NCBI RefSeq assembly: GCF_900113315.1
Contig: NZ_FOZG01000001.1
Location: forward strand, 992,001-1,056,000
Direction: 5' to 3'
DNA from: Sphingomonas jatrophae
GTDB taxonomy: Bacteria > Pseudomonadota > Alphaproteobacteria > Sphingomonadales > Sphingomonadaceae
Length of the DNA: 64,000 bases
In this document: positions 10,582-19,775 of the stretch, piece by piece
Layout of the letters: every line of letters begins with the position of its first letter
Position numbering within the stretch: position 1 is the stretch's first letter
Translations under genes and position numbers: made by a program
The notes under the pieces: model-generated
Databases searched by the model: none
Told to the model about the DNA's origin: nothing
What the model saw: the letters and a program-made list of their open reading frames with translations, nothing else

Positions 10582-11297
10582 GCGCCCGCCTTTGCCCGCA
10601 TGCCGTGGTCGATCCGCTCGATCAGCCCATCCTTGAAGTGGACGACAGTGCGGGCGAAGGCGGCCATGTCCGGCTCGTGCGTCACCATCAGCACGGTGAT
10701 GCCGCTGTTGCCGTTCAGGTCGGTCAGGAGCTCCATGATCTCCACCGATCGTTCGCTGTCGAGGTTTCCCGTCGGCTCGTCCGCCAGCAGCACGTCGGGA
10801 TGGGTAACAATGGCGCGGGCGATGGCGACGCGCTGTTGCTGGCCACCGGACAGTTCGGCGGGCGTGTGATCCCACCATTCCTTCAGGCCGACCTTGTCGA
10901 GCGCGCCCATCGCCAGCTCACGCCGCCGCTTCGCCGGCTCGCCCCGGTAGAGCAGCGGCAGCTCGACATTCTCGAGCGCAGTGGTGCGGCTGAGCAGGTT
11001 GAAGCCCTGGAAGACGAAGCCGAGATAGCGGCGACGGAGCAAGGCGCGCTGATCGCGGTCGAGCGTCTCGACATGATGCCCACGGAACAGGAACTCGCCG
11101 CCCGACGGCACGTCGAGGCAGCCGAGGATGTTCATCGTGGTCGACTTGCCCGACCCGGATGGGCCCATGACCGCGACGAAATCGCCACGTTGGATGTCGA
11201 GATCAACGCCCTTCAGCGCCTGGAACGCCGCCGCCCCCTCGCCATAACGCTTTGTGATGCCGCGCAGGCGGATGAGCGGCTGCCCGGCACTAGCCAC
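10578..11297 (-). CDS. MacB-type ABC transporter ATP-binding protein
   Basis: The 239-residue protein is the ATPase of the exporter. The Walker A motif GPSGSGKST lies near residue 45, the signature LSGGQQQRVAIARA near 145 and Walker B VLLADEPTGNLDS near 165-177, all intact, with the LolD/MacB-family pattern. I place the start at the GTG at 11297, which overlaps the last codons of the adaptor gene by eight bases; the longer open frame would run deep into that gene. Its stop overlaps the permease start. It powers the neighbouring permease. Confidence 0.92.
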
Positions 11298-12678
11298 GAT
11301 TGCCGCCCTGCCGCCGCTGCCCGCCGCCGCCACCCCGCGCACCACCGCCGGACTGATCAGACGCACGGCGCGCGGTGATGACGCGCATGCCGGGGCGGAG
11401 GGCGGGGCCGCTCACCTCGGTCTGGCTGCCATCGCTGTCGCCGACTGTCACCTCGACGGGCTTGGGTGCGCCGTCCGCGCCCAGCACGTAGATCTCCTGC
11501 TTGCTGCCGCGGCCGATCGCCACCTCACGCGCCGGCCGGGCGCCGCGCCGCGGACCCATCATCAGCGCGCCGCCCGCCCCGCGCGACGCCGCACCGCCGC
11601 CGCTGTTCGGGTTGAAGCGCAATGCCGCATTGGGAACGAGCAGCACGTTGTTCTTCTCGGTGGTGACGATATCCGCCGTGGCGGTCATGCCGGGGCGCAG
11701 CAACAGATCCGGGTTCGCCACCGTCAGGCGGGCGGTGTAGGCGACGACGGTGCCGGTGGTGGAGGCCGCCGCGGTCGAGCTGCTCGATGTGCTGCTGCCG
11801 CTGGCATTGGCGCCGACATCCACCCGCTCGATCGTCGCGGGGAAGCGGCGGCCGGGGAAGGCGTCGACCGAGAAGGTCGCGCGCTGGCCCTTGCTCACCT
11901 GGCCCACGTCCGCCTCGTCCACCTTCACCTCGAGGCGCATGGCGGAGAGATCCTCGGCGATCTTGAACAGCACCGGCGCATTCAGGCTGGCCGCAACGGT
12001 CGCCCCCGGCTCGATCGAGCGGGACAGGACGACACCTGTCACTGGTGAGCGGATCGACGCGCGGGAAAACTGCGTCTGGTCGGACGAAATTTGCGCGCGC
12101 GCCTGCGCCACCGCGGCCTGCGCCGTCCGGATGCCGGCGGTGCCGCGCGCCGCTTCGGCGCGGGCGGTGTCGAGTTCGGTGGCGGACGGCACCTTGCCGC
12201 CTGACAGGCGGTAGACCTCCATCAGGCGGCGCAGATTGGCGTTAGCCTGATCCGCCGTCGCGCGCGCCTGCATCACACCCGCCTGCGCGGATTCGAGCTG
12301 CGCGCGGCTCTGGTTGATCGCGTCCTGCAAACGGCTGGTATCCAGCCGCGCCAGTTCCTGCCCCTTGGCCACGCGGTCGTTATTGTCGACGAACACGTTG
12401 GTGATGAGGCCCGACAGTTCGGAGCCGACCTCCACCTCATTGGTCGGCGCGAGATTGCCGGTGGCCGAGACGGTGACGGTCAGGTCACCGCGCGTCACCG
12501 GCTCGCTCACGTAGCTGACCGGCGCGGCGGAAGCGAAGAAGAAGCGCCACGCCAGCCACAGGAGCAGCAGCACGCCCACCGCCACCGCCACCCACTTCAG
12601 CAGCCGCGCGCGCGGGCTGGTGCGCTTGACCCCGAGGAACGCGTCCACGTCCTGCTCGGGCGTCGTCACCTGATCCAT
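11290..12678 (-). CDS. HlyD/MacA-family periplasmic adaptor
   Basis: The 462-residue protein is the membrane-fusion adaptor of the pump. A transmembrane anchor lies at about 27-48. It is followed by a biotinyl-lipoyl-like half (DLTVTVSATGNLAPTNEV), a long alpha-helical hairpin at about 115-220, the second lipoyl half and beta-barrel domains. The Gly/Arg-rich tail (about 440-462) is low complexity. The ATG at 12678 follows the outer membrane gene by two bases; a TTG at 12684 overlapping that gene's stop is an alternative. MacA-type adaptors connect MacB to the outer membrane channel and stimulate its ATPase. Confidence 0.9.
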   Translation of the reverse strand: MDQVTTPEQDVDAFLGVKRTSPRARLLKWVAVAVGVLLLLWLAWRFFFASAAPVSYVSEPVTRGDLTVTVSATGNLAPTNEVEVGSELSGLITNVFVDNNDRVAKGQELARLDTSRLQDAINQSRAQLESAQAGVMQARATADQANANLRRLMEVYRLSGGKVPSATELDTARAEAARGTAGIRTAQAAVAQARAQISSDQTQFSRASIRSPVTGVVLSRSIEPGATVAASLNAPVLFKIAEDLSAMRLEVKVDEADVGQVSKGQRATFSVDAFPGRRFPATIERVDVGANASGSSTSSSSTAAASTTGTVVAYTARLTVANPDLLLRPGMTATADIVTTEKNNVLLVPNAALRFNPNSGGGAASRGAGGALMMGPRRGARPAREVAIGRGSKQEIYVLGADGAPKPVEVTVGDSDGSQTEVSGPALRPGMRVITARRASDQSGGGARGGGGGQRRQGGNRG

Positions 12679-12680
12679 CG

Positions 12681-14156
12681 TCAACGTCCCGTCTCTGAAA
12701 TGGTGATCGCCTCGCCGCCCGGCCGCGCGCCCATCGGCACGGGCGCCGCCTGCCAGCCGCCGCCCAGCGCCTTGTAGAGCTGCACCGTCGCGGTGGCGCG
12801 GTCGGCGCGGGCGCTGGCCTGATTGTCCTGGCTGGAGAGCAGGCTGCGCTCGGAATCGAGCAGGGTCTGGAAGTCGATCAGCCCGGCGCGATATTGCGAC
12901 CGGGCGTAGATCACCGCATTGCGCGCCGCCTCCGCCGCGACGTCGATCTCCCGCTCGCGCAGGTCCGCCGCACGGCGGGCGACGAGCGCATTTTCCACCT
13001 CCTCCAGCGCCAGCAGCACGGTCTGGCGATAGCTGGCCAGCGCCGCGCGCGTGGCGGCACGCTGCCCCTCGATCGCGGCCCGGATTCGGCCGCCCTGAAA
13101 GATGGGCGCGGTGATCGCACCGACGAGATTGCCGATGCCCGCATCCAGCACGTTGCCGATCGAGGTGGACTGGCCGGAGAAGCTGCCCTGCAGCCTAAGC
13201 GCCGGGTAAAGCTCCGCCGTCTGCACGCCGATCCGCGCCGTCTCCGCGGCAAGGCTGCGCTCGGCGGCGGCGACGTCCGGTCGGCGGGCGATCACCTGTG
13301 CAGGGATGTCGGTCGCACCCGGTGCCAGCGGCACGGGCGCGCGTGGCTGAAGCACCGCATCCACCGCGCCGGGCGCCTCGCCGATCAGGATGGCGAGCCG
13401 GTTGGCGGCGTTGCGATAGTTCGTCTCCAGCGTTGGGATGGTCGCCGCGGTCTGCGCGCGGAGCTGGCGCGCCTGCTCGAGGTCGAGCGAGGAGACGAGC
13501 CCCGCCTGCACCCGCCAGCCGACGATCTGCACCGTCTCGTCCTGCGTGACGAGATTGCGGCGGGCAATCTCCAGCCGTGCCTGGGCCAGCCGGGCGGAGA
13601 CGTAGTTGGTGCCGACTTCCGCCGCGATACTGGTCTGCACGTCGGCCAGGTTCGCCCGCGCCGCGCCGAGATCGGCCTCCGCCGCCTCCACCCCGCGGCG
13701 CAGGCCGCCGAAGATGTCCGCCTCCCACGACGCATCGAAGCCGCCGCGGTAGATGGTCGTGTCGCCGCCGGTGCTGATCGTCTGGCCCGTCGTGGGATCG
13801 ACGATGGTACGCCCGGTCGCGCCCAGGCTGCGCGCGACGGAGCCCGACACGCCGGCGGACGGCAGCCGCGCACCCTCTGCACCGCGGAGGCTGGCACGCG
13901 CCTGTCGCAGGCGTGCGACCGCCGCATCGACATCGTTGTTGGCGTAGAGCGCCCGCTCCACCAGCCCGCTCAGCGCAGCATCGCCGAACGCCTTCCACCA
14001 GTCCGCCAGCTGCACGGCCTGGGCGCCCTGCGCCGCCGGCGTGGCGAACGCCTCCGGCACCTTGAGGTCGGCAGTGGATGCCGGCCGATAGTTCGGACCG
14101 ACCGTACAGGCGGCGAGCGGCATGGCGGCGAGAAGGGGAAGCAGGCGCCTCATCAT
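12681..14156 (-). CDS. NodT-family outer membrane efflux lipoprotein
   Basis: The 491-residue protein is the outer membrane channel of a tripartite efflux system. It has a lipoprotein signal peptide ending in the lipobox LAAC, with the modified cysteine near residue 17-18, and two outer membrane efflux (TolC-like) repeats with long helices. The first conserved stretch begins at TVGPNYRP. Two adjacent ATG codons (14156 and 14153) follow AAAGGCGGG, either could be used. It is the first gene of the seven-gene efflux operon and lies 56 bases after the EAL gene on the same strand. Confidence 0.92.
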   Translation of the reverse strand: MMRRLLPLLAAMPLAACTVGPNYRPASTADLKVPEAFATPAAQGAQAVQLADWWKAFGDAALSGLVERALYANNDVDAAVARLRQARASLRGAEGARLPSAGVSGSVARSLGATGRTIVDPTTGQTISTGGDTTIYRGGFDASWEADIFGGLRRGVEAAEADLGAARANLADVQTSIAAEVGTNYVSARLAQARLEIARRNLVTQDETVQIVGWRVQAGLVSSLDLEQARQLRAQTAATIPTLETNYRNAANRLAILIGEAPGAVDAVLQPRAPVPLAPGATDIPAQVIARRPDVAAAERSLAAETARIGVQTAELYPALRLQGSFSGQSTSIGNVLDAGIGNLVGAITAPIFQGGRIRAAIEGQRAATRAALASYRQTVLLALEEVENALVARRAADLREREIDVAAEAARNAVIYARSQYRAGLIDFQTLLDSERSLLSSQDNQASARADRATATVQLYKALGGGWQAAPVPMGARPGGEAITISETGR

Positions 14157-14212
14157 CCCGCCTTTACTGCCCAATCTGGCCGGGGAATTACATCGCTGAA
14201 ATGGAGCAGCTT

Positions 14213-15709
14213 TCAGGCCGCGCGCTGCCAGGCCTGCATCAGCGCCAGATTTTCCCCCGGCATCGGCCGCCCGATATGCCAGCCCTGCGCCGTATCGCAG
14301 CCGAGTTCGACCAGCTTGGCGAGGCAGTCGGCATCCTCCACCCCCTCCGCCACCACGCACATGCCGAGCGCATGGGCGAGATCGATGGTGGAGCGGACGA
14401 GGATCAGGTCGGCGCGGCTGGTGGCGAGGTTCTGGATGAAGCTCTTGTCGATCTTCAGCTCGGTCGCAGGGAAGCGCTTGAGGTAGGTCATCGTCGACTG
14501 ACCGGTGCCGTAATCGTCGATGGAGATGCGCACGCCCATCTGGCGCAACTCCCCCAATCGTTCGATCGCCGCGTCGGCCGAGGCAATGGCGGCGCTCTCC
14601 GTCACTTCAAGGGTCAGCATGTCCGCCGGGATGCGCCAGCGGGCGAGCGCAGCGCCGATCTCCGCCACCAGCCGGTCGTCGGACAGCAGCGTCGCCGAGA
14701 CGTTCACCGCAACCCCGATCGGCCGCCCGATCTTGCGCCAGGATGCGGCGTCCGCCAGCGCGGTGTGGAGGACGTGCGCCGTCATCGCCTGCGCCCGGCC
14801 ATGCGCCTCGACGGAAGGGACGAACTGATCGGGCGGAATGTTGCCGCGGCGCGGATGCTGCCAGCGGACCAGCGCCTCGGCACTGGTGATCCGCCCGCTC
14901 GCAATATCCAGCTTGGGCTGGTAGGCGACCCACAGCGCCCCGCTGGCGATCGCCTGATCCAGCTCCCCGACGAGGCTCAGCTGCCAGTCGATCGCCTCCC
15001 GCTCGTCGGCACTGGCACGCTCCCACCGGCGCCCTGCGGCGTGCGCGCGCTGCGCTGCGAGCAGGCCGGCCGCGATCAGGCCGGGCGCGTCGTCTGCGGC
15101 ACCCCGCTCGGCCAGCCCGAAGCTGACCGACACGTCGATGGCGCGACCGCCCACCGCGATCGGCGCGCGCAGCACCGCGGCAAGGCCGGCGAAGCGGTCG
15201 TCCGCCGTGTCGCCTGCCTCGTCCGGCACGATCCAGGCGAGCGCCGCCTCGTCGATACGGTAGATTGCCCGCCCGCCGGAGCCGAGGCGCAGCCGCTCCG
15301 CCACGCGCTGCACGAGGATGGCGAGATCGGCGGGCCCGGTGACGGCGGCGATCCGGGCGAAGTCGGCAATCCGCGCGACGGCGAGCGCACCCGGAAAGGC
15401 GGGGTGATCCGCCGTCAGCGCAGCGGCGTTCGGCAGGCCGGTTGCCGGGTCGCTTCGCCGGCCGCGCAGCGCGGTCCAGACCCGCAGAGCCAGAGCCGCC
15501 GCCGCCACGACGAGCGCGAGCAGCCCGGGCGCGCGATCGACCCACGGGCTGGCCGAAGCGCTGTTCGCGCCGGCAAGCGCCATCGCCCCCGCGACCAGCC
15601 CGGCAAGCAGCACCAGCGCCGCAGCACCGGCCGCGAGCAGCACGAGGGGCGAGCGGGCCTTCATGCCCCAGCGCCGCCGCCGTTCCGCTTCGCCCACAAG
15701 TGCATCCAT
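14213..15709 (-). CDS. Membrane-bound cyclic-di-GMP phosphodiesterase (degenerate GGDEF plus EAL)
   Basis: The 498-residue protein has two transmembrane helices at about 20-50 and 58-80, then a GGDEF-like domain introduced by DPATGLPNA. Its active-site signature is replaced by RIDEA, so it cannot be expected to synthesise cyclic-di-GMP. The EAL domain fills about 240-495 and keeps the catalytic set: EALVRW, the Asn in VNVSA, the Glu in LEVTES, IDDYGTG, the Lys in LKIDKSF, AEGVE and AQGWHIG. It should hydrolyse cyclic-di-GMP. The ATG at 15709 is preceded by GGAG; a GTG ten codons earlier is an alternative. It lies just upstream of the efflux operon on the same strand. Confidence 0.9.
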   Translation of the reverse strand: MDALVGEAERRRRWGMKARSPLVLLAAGAAALVLLAGLVAGAMALAGANSASASPWVDRAPGLLALVVAAAALALRVWTALRGRRSDPATGLPNAAALTADHPAFPGALAVARIADFARIAAVTGPADLAILVQRVAERLRLGSGGRAIYRIDEAALAWIVPDEAGDTADDRFAGLAAVLRAPIAVGGRAIDVSVSFGLAERGAADDAPGLIAAGLLAAQRAHAAGRRWERASADEREAIDWQLSLVGELDQAIASGALWVAYQPKLDIASGRITSAEALVRWQHPRRGNIPPDQFVPSVEAHGRAQAMTAHVLHTALADAASWRKIGRPIGVAVNVSATLLSDDRLVAEIGAALARWRIPADMLTLEVTESAAIASADAAIERLGELRQMGVRISIDDYGTGQSTMTYLKRFPATELKIDKSFIQNLATSRADLILVRSTIDLAHALGMCVVAEGVEDADCLAKLVELGCDTAQGWHIGRPMPGENLALMQAWQRAA

Positions 15710-15785
15710 GCGTCTCCAAGCCGCGCCTGTGGTTTGCACATATTCCGCATAAGTTGCGGGCGACCTGTCGAGCAGGGTTAAGTTT

Positions 15786-16925
15786 CTATGATCGCCTCAG
15801 GCTGGCGAGTGCAGCCGCCAGTACGGGATCATTGCCGGCGCGCAGCTGTGCGATGGTGGGCCGGACAATCTGCGCAGGCGTGAAGCCGCGGCCCTCCAGC
15901 CGCGTGCCGCCCGCGGTGCGGATGTCGAACACCGCGACCGACAATTGGCCGCCGCCCGGCAGATCGTAGAGCGTGGCCCCGGTCACAGCTCCGGAGGTCC
16001 GCTCCCCCAGCGTTGCGCCGCGGCCACTCTCGGCGACCAGGGCGGCGAGCAGTTCCGCACCGCTGGCGCTCCGCGGCCCGACCAGCACGGCGAGCGGGCC
16101 CGTCCAGCTGCGAGAGCCATAGCCGAGGATCGGCACGTCGGTCGCCTTGCCGCGCCCCTGCCGGACGAGCAGGGTGCGCTTCTCCGCGAAGAAGGCGCCC
16201 GCCACTCGTGCGATCGCGATGGCCTCCCCCCCATAATTCTCGCGGAGATCGAGCACCACGGCGCGGGGCTGCGCCTGCTCGATCTCATCGCGGATCCAGC
16301 GATCCGCCCCGCGCTCGAACGTGTCCAGCGTCAGGTGGATGACGCCATCCGCCAGCAGCGCGGATCGGCGTGGCGCCGGATCGGGCAGCCGCTCCGCAGT
16401 GAGCGTCAGGCTGCGAGGGCGGCCGCCATCGTCGAGGAAGCCGAGCGTGGCGCGCTGGCCGATGCGCGCATGCCAATGCTGATCGACCGGGCGCCCGTCG
16501 ACCGACACCAGCCGCCAGCCGATCTGCACGCCGGCCCGCGCTGCCGGGCCGCCCGGATCAACCGCGAACACCGTCCAGCCGCCCGGCGCGGCATCGCTGG
16601 AAAAGCCGAACGCGCCATCCTCCGCTGCCTCGTCGCGATCGGGCGCCTGAAAGCGGACTTCGGTCGGGTCCCTCGCAAAGACATGGCTGTCCCCCACCTC
16701 GCGCAGCAATCCATCCAGCGCGCGATAGAGTGCCGCATCGTCTCGCGCGGCAAGCGCCTGCGGCCGCCAGCGGATGCGCGCCGCCTCCCAGCGCTCCCCC
16801 AACCGATCGACGTTCCAATAGCGGCGCTCCACCGTCTCCCACACGCGGTCGAACGTCGCGGCCGGGTCGATCGGTGCGGCGCCGATCAGCAGCAGCGCGG
16901 CAAGCGCCGCAGCCCCGGCCTTCAC
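15786..16925 (-). CDS. Exported S41-family (C-terminal processing type) peptidase, atypical active site
   Basis: The 379-residue product has a signal peptide (about 1-17). It has an N-terminal helical bundle, a PDZ-like segment with GPAARAGVQIGWRLVSVDG around 135-155, and the S41 core to the C-terminus. The nucleophile region is GPRSASGAELLAAL, with the expected serine. The following family motif, normally GxxTxGK, reads GERTSGA here, so the usual catalytic lysine is missing; it may use another base or be inactive. The GTG at 16925 overlaps the preceding stop (GTGA). It is the last gene of the oxoprolinase/DUF969/DUF979 operon. Confidence 0.82.
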   Translation of the reverse strand: MKAGAAALAALLLIGAAPIDPAATFDRVWETVERRYWNVDRLGERWEAARIRWRPQALAARDDAALYRALDGLLREVGDSHVFARDPTEVRFQAPDRDEAAEDGAFGFSSDAAPGGWTVFAVDPGGPAARAGVQIGWRLVSVDGRPVDQHWHARIGQRATLGFLDDGGRPRSLTLTAERLPDPAPRRSALLADGVIHLTLDTFERGADRWIRDEIEQAQPRAVVLDLRENYGGEAIAIARVAGAFFAEKRTLLVRQGRGKATDVPILGYGSRSWTGPLAVLVGPRSASGAELLAALVAESGRGATLGERTSGAVTGATLYDLPGGGQLSVAVFDIRTAGGTRLEGRGFTPAQIVRPTIAQLRAGNDPVLAAALASLRRS

Positions 16926-17869
16926 GAGCCGAACCGGCAATCGAGCGTGATGACGCTCTGCGCGCGGTGGAAGGCGATCTCGCGGCAGCGATCGAGCTGC
17001 TGGCGGCCGAGCGAAACGGATGGCCAGTCACGCTGCGGCGGCGGCGCCCGTCCGCGCACCTCGATCCCCTCGCCATCGCCCTCCCCCGGCAACGGCAGCG
17101 TCCGCCCGCCGGAAAAGTCGGCAAAGCGCACCGCCACCCGCTCCAGCGGGAAGCCGGCGACCAGCGGCGGCCGCGCAAACACCATCGTCCGCGCCTGCCG
17201 CGAGACACCAAAGGCGGGCGTCACGCGGAACACCGGCCCGACGAACCGTCCGCCCTGCGCCTTGGCCAGCACCGCACCCGCCGACGCGGTGGCGATCGGC
17301 GTTTCGCCATCGAGCGCGAGGCGCACGCGCAGGGTCTCGCGACCGAGCGGCTGGGCGAGCGTCAGCCCTGTCTCGGCACTGATCGTGGCTGGGTAGCTGG
17401 CGGAGCGGCCCTCGGGCTCGCTCTGTCGCACCAGACGGACGGGATCGTACGGCAAGGAGGCGGGCGAGATCGCTCCATCCACTCCGGCGCAGCAATCGCG
17501 TCCATGTTCCGCGACAACGCTCTCGATCGCCACGCCGCCGATCAGCACAGGCGCCCGCGCCTGACGCCCTTGCAGCACGACGCGGCCGACCGCGACGTCG
17601 AACCCATCCTCCCACTTCACAGCCAACCGTGCGGCGGCGGCGGGGTTCAGCTCGATCACGTCCTTCTGCTGAAAATCGACCCGGAGGCGTAGCGGCACAC
17701 CGGCGATCTCCGCCTCCACGACAGGATCGGCCAGATCGAGCGTGAGCGGCACGGGCGGCGGCGGCTTGGTAGCGTCGGGCGTGGTGGCGCAGCCGGCGAG
17801 CGCGAGGGCAAGGCAGGGCAGCGACATCCGCATCGCCCCACCAACGCGCCGCCGCGCGTCCGGACCCAT
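16922..17869 (-). CDS. Lipoprotein, possibly a degenerate aspartyl-protease-like fold
   Basis: I do not recognise this 315-residue protein as a named family. It has a lipoprotein signal sequence ending in LALAGC, with the modified cysteine at about residue 27, then a Pro-rich linker. The body is beta-rich. The stretch PVVEAEIAGVPLRLRVD with ELNPAAAARL after it, and VDGAISPASLP later, recalls retropepsin-like domains, but the catalytic DTG would read DFQ, so proteolytic activity is unlikely. This is an inference from pattern only. The ATG at 17869 forms a TGATG junction with the DUF2891 stop, and its own stop overlaps the S41 gene start. Confidence 0.72.
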   Translation of the reverse strand: MGPDARRRVGGAMRMSLPCLALALAGCATTPDATKPPPPVPLTLDLADPVVEAEIAGVPLRLRVDFQQKDVIELNPAAAARLAVKWEDGFDVAVGRVVLQGRQARAPVLIGGVAIESVVAEHGRDCCAGVDGAISPASLPYDPVRLVRQSEPEGRSASYPATISAETGLTLAQPLGRETLRVRLALDGETPIATASAGAVLAKAQGGRFVGPVFRVTPAFGVSRQARTMVFARPPLVAGFPLERVAVRFADFSGGRTLPLPGEGDGEGIEVRGRAPPPQRDWPSVSLGRQQLDRCREIAFHRAQSVITLDCRFGS

Positions 17870-18840
17870 CAAGCGGTCAGCGCCAACAAAGCGAAGCTCG
17901 CGAGCCAGTGCGCGCCCATATAATCATCGTCGAGATGCGGCAGGCTGGCGGCAAGATGTGCCTCCGCCGCATCGAGCGCGCGCGCCGCGGCGGGCGGTGC
18001 GAGCAGGGGCGCGAGACTCCGCCAGCACCATGCGCGAGTCAGGTTGAAGCCATCGAGATGGGCGATCTTCGGATCGGCGCGATCGGACACGTGCGCCTGC
18101 ACGAACAAGGGCGCTGGCCGTCCCTCCGCAAGCCCCGGCAGGAACCGTGCGAGCCATTCGCCACGTGCATCGGGCGCGAGCGCACGCGCGACGAGCAGCG
18201 CCTCCACCAGCGCGGCGGACAGGAATTCGTCGCCACCCGGCTCCCAGCCCGGGCAGTCGCGATCCTCGCCATACCAGTCGCCCGCCCGCGTGCGGATCAG
18301 CGCGGCGAGTGCGGGATCGTGCGCATCGGCCCAGTCCAGCGCGAGCAGGCAGGCGAAGGCGGTGTTGCCGTGCGTGCCCGCGCGAATGGGATAGGTCAGC
18401 TTTGGCAGGTGTGCGGCGAAGCGGGCGGCGAAGGCACGCGCCAGGGGCTCGAGCGCCGCGCCATGCTCGCCAAGCGCCGCCTCGCCGTGCAGCGCCAGCG
18501 TCCAGGCCCAGCCATAAGGCCGCTCGAAGCTTTCGGTGTTCGGGCGATCCAGATAGGCGCGCTCTGCCTCGACCTTCTCTGCCGTATAGCTGTCGGCTGC
18601 CAGACGGCGGACATCGGCGGCGAAGGGCAGATCGGGGTGCAGCCGCGCCAGCCGGAGCAGCGTCCAATGAGTATGGACGCAGCTGTGCCAGTCATAACTG
18701 CCGAAGAAGATCGGGTGCAGCGCGCGCGGCGTCGCCGCATCCGCGTCGCTCCCCAGCACATGATCCAGCTTGTGCGGATATTCGCGGGTGACGTGGGACA
18801 GCGCGATGCGCGCCAGCCGCTCGGCAAGGGCAGGTGTCAT
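17869..18840 (-). CDS. DUF2891 family protein
   Basis: The 323-residue protein matches the uncharacterised DUF2891 family: HPIFFGSYDWHSCVHTHWTLLRL near 45-65, ERPYGWAWTLAL near 105-120, an internal GTHGNTAFA and a C-terminal HWLASFALLAL. It is predicted to be a soluble, mostly helical protein without a signal peptide, perhaps an alpha/alpha-toroid. The conserved His, Trp and acidic residues hint at an enzyme, but no activity is known to me. The ATG at 18840 overlaps the DUF979 stop (ATGA). Its coupling to DUF979, DUF969 and an oxoprolinase suggests a role in the same small-molecule or peptide pathway. Confidence 0.88.
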   Translation of the reverse strand: MTPALAERLARIALSHVTREYPHKLDHVLGSDADAATPRALHPIFFGSYDWHSCVHTHWTLLRLARLHPDLPFAADVRRLAADSYTAEKVEAERAYLDRPNTESFERPYGWAWTLALHGEAALGEHGAALEPLARAFAARFAAHLPKLTYPIRAGTHGNTAFACLLALDWADAHDPALAALIRTRAGDWYGEDRDCPGWEPGGDEFLSAALVEALLVARALAPDARGEWLARFLPGLAEGRPAPLFVQAHVSDRADPKIAHLDGFNLTRAWCWRSLAPLLAPPAAARALDAAEAHLAASLPHLDDDYMGAHWLASFALLALTA

Positions 18841-19775
18841 GGAAAGGCGAACCACCAGATCAGGAGGATGTTGCAGAACAGCAGCGGCAAGGCGGTGGGC
18901 AGCTGCATGCGGATCACGGCGTTGCGATCGCGCAACTCCAGCAGCGCGGCAGGCACGAGATTGAAGTTGGCCGCCATGGGCGTCATCAGCGTCCCGCAGA
19001 AGCCCGCCAGCATGCCGATCGCGGCGACGACGGCGGGGTCCGCGCCCATGCCGCGGATCAGCACGGGCAGCCCCACCGCGGCGGTCATCACCGGAAATGC
19101 GGCGAACGCGTTGCCGAGCAGCATGGTGAAGCCCGCCATGCCGAGCCCGTAGACCGCGACGGCAGCCAGACGGCTCCCCTCCGGTATGGCGCCTGCCGCG
19201 AACCGGCCGACGATCTCACCAATGCCCGCCAGCGCGAACACGGCGCCCAGCGCCGCCAGCATCTGCGGCAGCACCGCCGCCCAGCCGACGCCTTCCAGCA
19301 GCCGGCGCCCCTCGTCCACGGCCGCCGCAGCCGGCGGGCGCAGCCATGCGATCAGCACGCCCAGCGCCACGATGACGCCGAGTGCCAGCGAGACGAGCGT
19401 GACCTGCTTGGGATCGATCAGCCCGCTGTCCTTGAGCAGGAGCGTGCCGAGAACGGCGGCGGCGGGGACGATCAACGCAGGCAGGAACAGCCGATTGCGG
19501 TGCCGCTCGGCCGAGGCGGCACGTGCCTCGGGCGCGCTGGTTGGCACCGGGCCGCGGCCGATGCAGCCGGTGCCGGCAAGCGCCACCAGCGCCAGAGCGA
19601 GCAGGCCGTTGCCCGTGTCGCCGATCCGGTCGCCGGCCCAGAAGCTGACCGCCAGCAGCGCGAAGAAGGCGGCATTGCCCCACCGTTTGGGGTGCGCCGC
19701 ATCGGCCAGCGTCCGCGCCGCCATCGCCAGGAACATCGCGCCGGCGAGCGCATAGGCGAAGCCGATCCCGATCAC
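18837..19775 (-). CDS. DUF979 family integral membrane protein
   Basis: The 312-residue protein has about nine hydrophobic segments and matches the uncharacterised DUF979 family, which is encoded together with DUF969. The GTG at 19775 overlaps the DUF969 stop (GTGA); another GTG at 19793 is an alternative start. The family resembles ion-coupled carboxylate transporters in hydropathy, with re-entrant-like motifs such as GFCGTLMTPMAANFNL near 260-275. Together with DUF969 it probably forms one two-subunit transporter. The neighbouring oxoprolinase makes 5-oxoproline a good substrate candidate. That substrate is inference. Confidence 0.88.
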   Translation of the reverse strand: MIGIGFAYALAGAMFLAMAARTLADAAHPKRWGNAAFFALLAVSFWAGDRIGDTGNGLLALALVALAGTGCIGRGPVPTSAPEARAASAERHRNRLFLPALIVPAAAVLGTLLLKDSGLIDPKQVTLVSLALGVIVALGVLIAWLRPPAAAAVDEGRRLLEGVGWAAVLPQMLAALGAVFALAGIGEIVGRFAAGAIPEGSRLAAVAVYGLGMAGFTMLLGNAFAAFPVMTAAVGLPVLIRGMGADPAVVAAIGMLAGFCGTLMTPMAANFNLVPAALLELRDRNAVIRMQLPTALPLLFCNILLIWWFAFP

